Below, one piece after another: positions 63,141 through 64,000 of a DNA stretch of 64,000 nucleotides (its first letter is position 1; each line of letters begins with the position of its first letter). Location of the stretch: the NCBI GenBank assembly GCA_001657315.1, contig LYSV01000007.1, positions 1 to 64,000 of the forward strand. The letters are read 5' to 3'. Source of the DNA: Flammeovirgaceae bacterium BBD 1991-12. GTDB taxonomy: Bacteria; Bacteroidota; Bacteroidia; Cytophagales; Cyclobacteriaceae. The position numbers and the translations under genes are program-made. The notes beneath the pieces were generated by a model that worked only from the letters and a program-made list of their open reading frames with translations, searched no databases and was not told the DNA's origin.

Positions 63141-64000
63141 AGATCACGGTGGTATGTCCCTCGAAAAGGTCTTTTTGCTCAAATACAGGCTGCAACGCTT
63201 CATTTTCATACAGATCGGTAGCTTTATCCCTTCTGCTTAGGATCAATATATTCTCTGAGCTCCTGGTGAGTTGGTTGAGTTCCTGATCCGATCCGATCTT
63301 AAGTATCGGTTTTTCATGGTAAAAAAGAAAAGAGGGGTTAAACCTGCCATAATAATAAACCTCTCCGGCAAAATCCTGAAAGATATCGCGACTGGTGATT
63401 ACCGGATTCTTCTGATCAAGCTGCGGGAATATTCTGAAAACCACGAGCAGAAAAAACATGATAAATGACCCCGTAATGGCATATATGATCATGCTGTATT
63501 TTTTTAGGATAAGGTATAGGATCCCAAAAGCAGCACCTACAGGCAGGATCAATACATAAAGTGCCAAATGGCTTAATTCCGTTATAGCATCATCCTGTCT
63601 GATACCCAACCATGCGGCTACAGACATGAGTATACTAAGTGAAAGCAATACCAAAAGACTGACCAGCGGTCGGTCACTAAGCTGTGCCACATTGAGTCGC
63701 TGATCCAGATAGTAGCCGATGACTACGGCAAGGAACGGTAAAGACGGGGATATATAGTTTGGCAGTATAGTCCTTGAAAAGGTAAAAAAGATCAGAATAG
63801 AAGCTCCGTAGCATAGTGCATACAAAAGAAAAGTGTTTTCTTTTCTCGTTTGCCACGTAAGCTTTACCGCCTGTACAATAAACACACTGCATGGCAATAG
63901 TGCTGCCAGCGCAATAACAGGAGCTGCCAGCGGAAACCCGCCATGGCCTTCCATGGTAGAAGTGAACCTGCCTACATTATGCTTCAGGAAGAATTCCTCC
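63079..64000 (-). CDS. GT39-like (ArnT/PMT-type) membrane glycosyltransferase (partial, N-terminus off the window)
   Basis: The frame is open past the last base; at the window end it reads EEFFLKHNVGRFTSTMEGHG, a typical loop of family 39 membrane transferases, followed by several helices (FPLAAPVIALAALLPCSVF, ILIFFTFSRTILPNYISPSL and others). Such enzymes move a sugar from a polyprenyl-phosphate carrier to lipid A or proteins on the periplasmic face. About 307 C-terminal residues are seen out of the usual 500-550. The end overlaps the PAP2 gene by 62 bases in the opposite direction. The Met near 63954 is not the start. Confidence 0.82.
   Translation of the reverse strand, partial: EEFFLKHNVGRFTSTMEGHGGFPLAAPVIALAALLPCSVFIVQAVKLTWQTRKENTFLLYALCYGASILIFFTFSRTILPNYISPSLPFLAVVIGYYLDQRLNVAQLSDRPLVSLLVLLSLSILMSVAAWLGIRQDDAITELSHLALYVLILPVGAAFGILYLILKKYSMIIYAITGSFIMFFLLVVFRIFPQLDQKNPVITSRDIFQDFAGEVYYYGRFNPSFLFYHEKPILKIGSDQELNQLTRSSENILILSRRDKATDLYENEALQPVFEQKDLFEGHTTVIFRKRVSVPELSSNSDRDLEK

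Overview
This window comes from a member of the Bacteroidota, most likely a marine or algae-associated gliding bacterium of the Cytophagales (Fulvivirga-like by general feel; the genus is inference). The signs are type IX secretion parts and cargo (a PorP/SprF protein, and C-terminal sorting domains of type B at 668-5173 and type A at 57924-60776), a SusC/SusD pair, type III glutamine synthetase, and weak Shine-Dalgarno use with several TTG/GTG starts. I see no rRNA, tRNA or CRISPR array.

Positions 1-28000 are mostly ordinary chromosome. They hold the edge of a T9SS locus, ispE, an L,D-transpeptidase-like protein, two hypothetical exported proteins, a minus-strand run (membrane protein, EamA transporter, LptF/LptG permease, tgt), a glycosyltransferase overlapping an ECF sigma factor, an orphan solute-binding protein, a minus-strand phoH/GNAT/comEC/enoyl-CoA hydratase operon, a SAM hydrolase, a SulP transporter, a CtpA-type S41 protease and an alpha/beta hydrolase. 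Small non-coding elements sit between them: a MITE-like element of about 430 bp containing a cloverleaf of hairpins (8265-8696), heptamer-periodic repeats and long perfect hairpins.

Positions 28157-54345 are one large polysaccharide utilisation locus (PUL), read leftwards as a probable single operon of about 25 kb with an AraC regulator divergent at its head. In transcription order the genes are: SusE/F-like lipoprotein, SusC, SusD, two GH30 enzymes, an MFS sugar transporter fused in frame to a sulfatase, a GH2 enzyme, a cytoplasmic DUF5107-TPR protein, a second GH2, and two more sulfatases. The content points to a sulfated, probably galactose-rich algal glycan; the substrate is inferred. The likely scheme is surface endo-cleavage by the GH30 enzymes, SusCD import, periplasmic desulfation and trimming by sulfatases and GH2 enzymes, MFS import across the inner membrane, and cytoplasmic sensing by the AraC protein. 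The MFS-sulfatase fusion (40907-43840) is the most unusual item in the window.

Positions 54426-64000 carry type III glutamine synthetase, an M57 (HEIGH) lipoprotein protease, an S8 protease with a T9SS tail, a DUF4407 membrane protein, a PAP2 phosphatase, and a GT39-like membrane protein cut by the window end that overlaps the PAP2 gene tail to tail.
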